A stretch of DNA of 8,227 bases from Streptomyces sp. NRRL WC-3742. Lineage in GTDB: Bacteria > Actinomycetota > Actinomycetes > Streptomycetales > Streptomycetaceae. Where the stretch lies: the NCBI RefSeq assembly GCF_000720635.1, contig NZ_JOCF01000131.1, positions 1-8,227 of the forward strand. The letters are read 5' to 3'. Position numbers and translations under genes: made by a program. Numbering within the stretch: the stretch's first letter is position 1; each line of letters opens with the position of its first letter. The notes under the pieces are model-generated. The model did no database searches. It worked only from the letters and a program-made list of their open reading frames with translations, and had not been told where the DNA came from. This document shows positions 6,927-8,227 of the stretch, one piece after another.

Positions 6927-6998
6927 ATGAGCGGCCGACAGTCGTACCAGCGCTCCTCGGGTTCCCAGCGGAGCCAGGCAGTTCCCTCCATGCGGTAG
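6927..6998 (+). CDS. Possible 23-codon small ORF
   Basis: ATG 6927 is preceded by AGAGGA (6914-6919) with 7 bases between, a good ribosome binding site. The frame encodes MSGRQSYQRSSGSQRSQAV and ends PSMR, stop TAG at 6996-6998. The product is rich in Ser, Gln and Arg with no membrane segment, cysteine or recognisable motif. A strong terminator begins 18 bases after the stop and a weak promoter candidate lies upstream, so a short transcript of about 160 bases is conceivable. It could be a leader peptide or small protein, or the transcript could matter as RNA. Short ORFs with good upstream sites also arise by chance, and third-position GC (about 80%) is barely above background. Confidence 0.25.
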   Translation: MSGRQSYQRSSGSQRSQAVPSMR

Positions 6999-7015
6999 AC
7001 GGGTCGAAACGCCTG

Positions 7016-7053
7016 GCCGCCCACGGGGGACCTCCCCCGCCAGGGCGGCTTTC
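7016..7053 (+). terminator. Intrinsic terminator just upstream of tRNA-Gln
   Basis: GCCGCCC (7016-7022) pairs perfectly with GGGCGGC (7043-7049). An inner stem of five G against five C (7025-7029, 7034-7038) closes a 4-base loop. The stem is followed by TTTCTCGT, the clearest T-run after any hairpin in the window. It would end the transcript carrying the small ORF at 6927-6998. Since the tRNA begins only 20 bases later, the hairpin could instead help process a tRNA precursor. Confidence 0.55.
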
Positions 7054-7069
7054 TCGTGCCGCCCCGCAG

Positions 7070-7141
7070 TGCCGGATGGTGCAACTGGCAGCACACCTGA
7101 CTCTGGATCAGGAGATCGGGGTTCGAATCCTCGCCCGGCAG
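7070..7141 (+). tRNA. tRNA-Gln (anticodon CTG)
   Basis: A full cloverleaf is visible. The acceptor stem TGCCGGA/CCCGGCA has six pairs plus an A7/C66 mismatch. The D stem is GTGC/GCAC (7079-7082, 7091-7094), with GG in the D loop. The anticodon stem is CCTGA/TCAGG around the loop CTCTGGA, giving anticodon CTG at 7103-7105. The T arm is CGGGG, TTCGAAT, CCTCG with one G/T pair. The discriminator base is G (7141), as expected for glutamine, and CCA is not encoded, as is common in actinobacteria. The single acceptor mismatch leaves some doubt whether it is a fully functional copy. Confidence 0.88.
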
Positions 7142-7151
7142 CGCAGTACCC

Positions 7152-7190
7152 GGAGAGTTGGCCGAGTGGTAGGGCAGCGGCTTGCCAAGT
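7152..7190 (+). pseudogene. 5' half of a tRNA-Ser-like gene, broken
   Basis: Ten bases after tRNA-Gln the sequence GGAGAGTTGGCCGAGTGG, a D arm and CTTGCCAAG closely follow the front half of a serine tRNA. The acceptor start is GGAGAGT, the D stem pairs GCC with GGC, and the anticodon loop is TTGCCAA. The loop would place GCC where a serine tRNA has GCT. The anticodon stem fails to pair (CGGC against GTGG), no TTCGA-type T arm follows at the right distance, and no ACTCTCC acceptor end occurs downstream. It is therefore a truncated relic, not a working gene. Confidence 0.55.
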
Positions 7191-7280
7191 GGTCCACGTC
7201 GTAAGTCCTTCGGGGGTTGACTTCGAGGTTGGGCGTCGGCGTGCCTGTGGCGAGGTGGATCCGGCATGCGGTGTCGAGGG

Positions 7281-7318
7281 CGTCCCGGGCCCGCCTTGTC
7301 CCGGCCGCGCCCGGGACG
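7281..7318 (-). terminator. Hairpin terminator of the alpha/beta hydrolase gene
   Basis: CGTCCCGGGC (7281-7290) and GCCCGGGACG (7309-7318) form a perfect 10-bp stem with an 18-base loop. The stem lies 22 bases past the stop codon of the minus-strand hydrolase. There is no U tract on the minus strand, which is usual for GC-rich actinobacterial terminators. Confidence 0.65.
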
Positions 7319-7340
7319 GCGGGGGATGTGGCCTCAGCGG

Positions 7341-8227
7341 TCAGGCGTCGGGCCGTGCTTCGAGGAAGGCGAGGGCCCTGGCCACGAACTCGTCGTGGAA
7401 CTGGAAGATTCCGCCGTGCCCGGCGTCCGGGTAGAGGGGGACGAGTTCGCCCCGGGGCAGCCGTGCGGCGAGGTCGAGGGTGTTCTCGCTCGGCACCATC
7501 CGGTCGCTCTCGCCGTTGGCCACCAGGACTGGCTGGCGGATGCGGGACAGGTCGGCCGTCGGCTGGAGGCCCCATCGGTGGATGGCCTTCAGTTGGGCGC
7601 GGAACGACCTCGGCGAGATGGCTTTGTCGCGGCGGTCCGTACGCTCCTTCAGCCGTTCCAGGAAGGCGCGTGCTTCGCGTCGTCCGTGTTCGGTGTCGGT
7701 GAAGAAGAGGAACTGCTTGGGGTCCCTGCGGGTCAGGAAGCCCTTCAGGATGTCCCGGAGGGTGAGTGCGGTGACCTTGTCGATGCCGGGGCCGCCGGCG
7801 GGGCCGGTTCCCGCGAGGATGACCTTGCGCACCAGCTGCGGTTCCTCGGCTGCGATGACCTGGGCGATGAAGCCGCCCATCGACAGGCCGAGCAGGTCGA
7901 CGTGCTCGAAGCCCAGGGTTCGGATGAACAGCACCGCGTCGCGGGCCATCGCTTCGACGGTGTCGGGGGTGGAACCGCCCGACGCGCCGACTCCGCGGTT
8001 GTCGAAGGTGATCACCCGGCGCCGGGCGGCGAGTCCGTCGACGACGCGGGGGTCCCAGTTGTCCAGGACTGCGCTCAGGTGGTGGAACAGGATCAGCGGT
8101 ACGCCGTCTCCTTCCGGGCCGAGCTGCCGGTAGACGAAGTCGACGCCGCGTACGGACACGGAACGGGTCGGCACGTCCTTGTACGACGACGGGGCGGGCG
8201 TGGGGGCGGGCGTGGGGGTGGGGGAAC
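7341..8227 (-). CDS. Alpha/beta-fold hydrolase, probably 5'-partial at the window edge
   Basis: Alpha/beta hydrolase of the haloperoxidase/epoxide-hydrolase-like group. Counting from the GTG at 8174: oxyanion-side HHL 31-33, FDNRGVGAS 57-65, nucleophile elbow GLSMGG with S98, acid D224 in NGESD, and base H253 in DAGHGG, so the triad is complete and the length (277 from this codon) usual. The substrate cannot be told from sequence; such proteins are soluble esterases or C-C/C-halide hydrolases. Start: the GTG at 8174-8172 has AAGGA only one base away, too close to serve it. The frame stays open to the right edge, encoding PTPTPAPTPAPSSYKD before it. I recall relatives beginning near YKDVPTR, so the true start is probably farther upstream or outside. 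Balanced G and C, unlike the synthetase. A hairpin terminator follows. Confidence 0.88.
   Translation of the reverse strand, partial: SPTPTPAPTPAPSSYKDVPTRSVSVRGVDFVYRQLGPEGDGVPLILFHHLSAVLDNWDPRVVDGLAARRRVITFDNRGVGASGGSTPDTVEAMARDAVLFIRTLGFEHVDLLGLSMGGFIAQVIAAEEPQLVRKVILAGTGPAGGPGIDKVTALTLRDILKGFLTRRDPKQFLFFTDTEHGRREARAFLERLKERTDRRDKAISPRSFRAQLKAIHRWGLQPTADLSRIRQPVLVANGESDRMVPSENTLDLAARLPRGELVPLYPDAGHGGIFQFHDEFVARALAFLEARPDA
8191..8224 (+). repeat. G-rich 12-base repeat with quadruplex potential
   Basis: Six runs of three to five G (8191-8194, 8196-8198, 8202-8206, 8208-8210, 8214-8218, 8220-8224) are separated by 1-3 bases. They include two copies of a 12-base unit (8196-8207 and 8208-8219) differing at one base. 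On the opposite strand it encodes the Pro/Thr/Ala run in front of the hydrolase. The spacing fits the usual G-quadruplex pattern; any effect on the hydrolase is inference. Confidence 0.6.

Noticed and set aside
6626..7267. A 213-codon minus-strand frame crossing the tRNA-Gln gene
   Set aside because: It runs antisense through a tRNA and overlaps the end of the plus-strand gene. Only a short internal part resembles protein, which I list as a fragment.

Overview
The window is very GC-rich actinobacterial DNA, most likely from a Streptomyces or close relative. Signs are third codon positions that are almost all G or C, GTG starts, GC-rich hairpin terminators without long U tracts, and the families present. 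Organism and functions are inferred from sequence features alone; no database search was run.

Layout. (1) 1-387: C-rich flank with no supported gene, carrying two strong hairpins; the one at 264-298 fits a terminator for the big gene. (2) 388-4614, minus strand: the centrepiece, a 1408-residue membrane-bound single-module synthetase of the Pls/PosA type. It has an adenylation domain, a carrier domain, a long low-complexity linker, then six membrane segments interleaved with three soluble domains. Relatives such as epsilon-poly-L-lysine synthetase make cationic homopolymers of one amino acid. It has a good ribosome binding site, a possible promoter, and an extreme strand skew unlike the genes to its right. 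(3) 4678-5868: gene-poor, with at least two decayed gene fragments: a frameshifted small gene (5161-5431, minus) and the N-terminal piece of a beta-lactamase-like serine hydrolase (about 5607-5714, plus). (4) 5871-6651: two inverted repeats, then a 220-residue membrane-anchored extracellular protein of unknown function (5989-6651, plus). (5) 6652-7200: a possible excisionase-like fragment, a possible 23-codon small ORF followed by a convincing terminator, a tRNA-Gln(CTG), and a broken tRNA-Ser-like sequence. (6) 7281-8227, minus: a terminator and an alpha/beta hydrolase whose 5' end probably lies beyond the right edge, encoded next to a G-quadruplex-prone repeat.

How it fits together. The synthetase stands alone as its own transcription unit within the window. 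No hydrolase or exporter that would obviously handle its polymer is adjacent; the alpha/beta hydrolase is 2.7 kb away and separated by unrelated genes and remnants. The strand skew of the synthetase continues to the left edge, so any partner genes most likely lie to the left. The stretch between the skew boundary (about 4870) and the tRNA looks like an accessory, decaying insertion zone.
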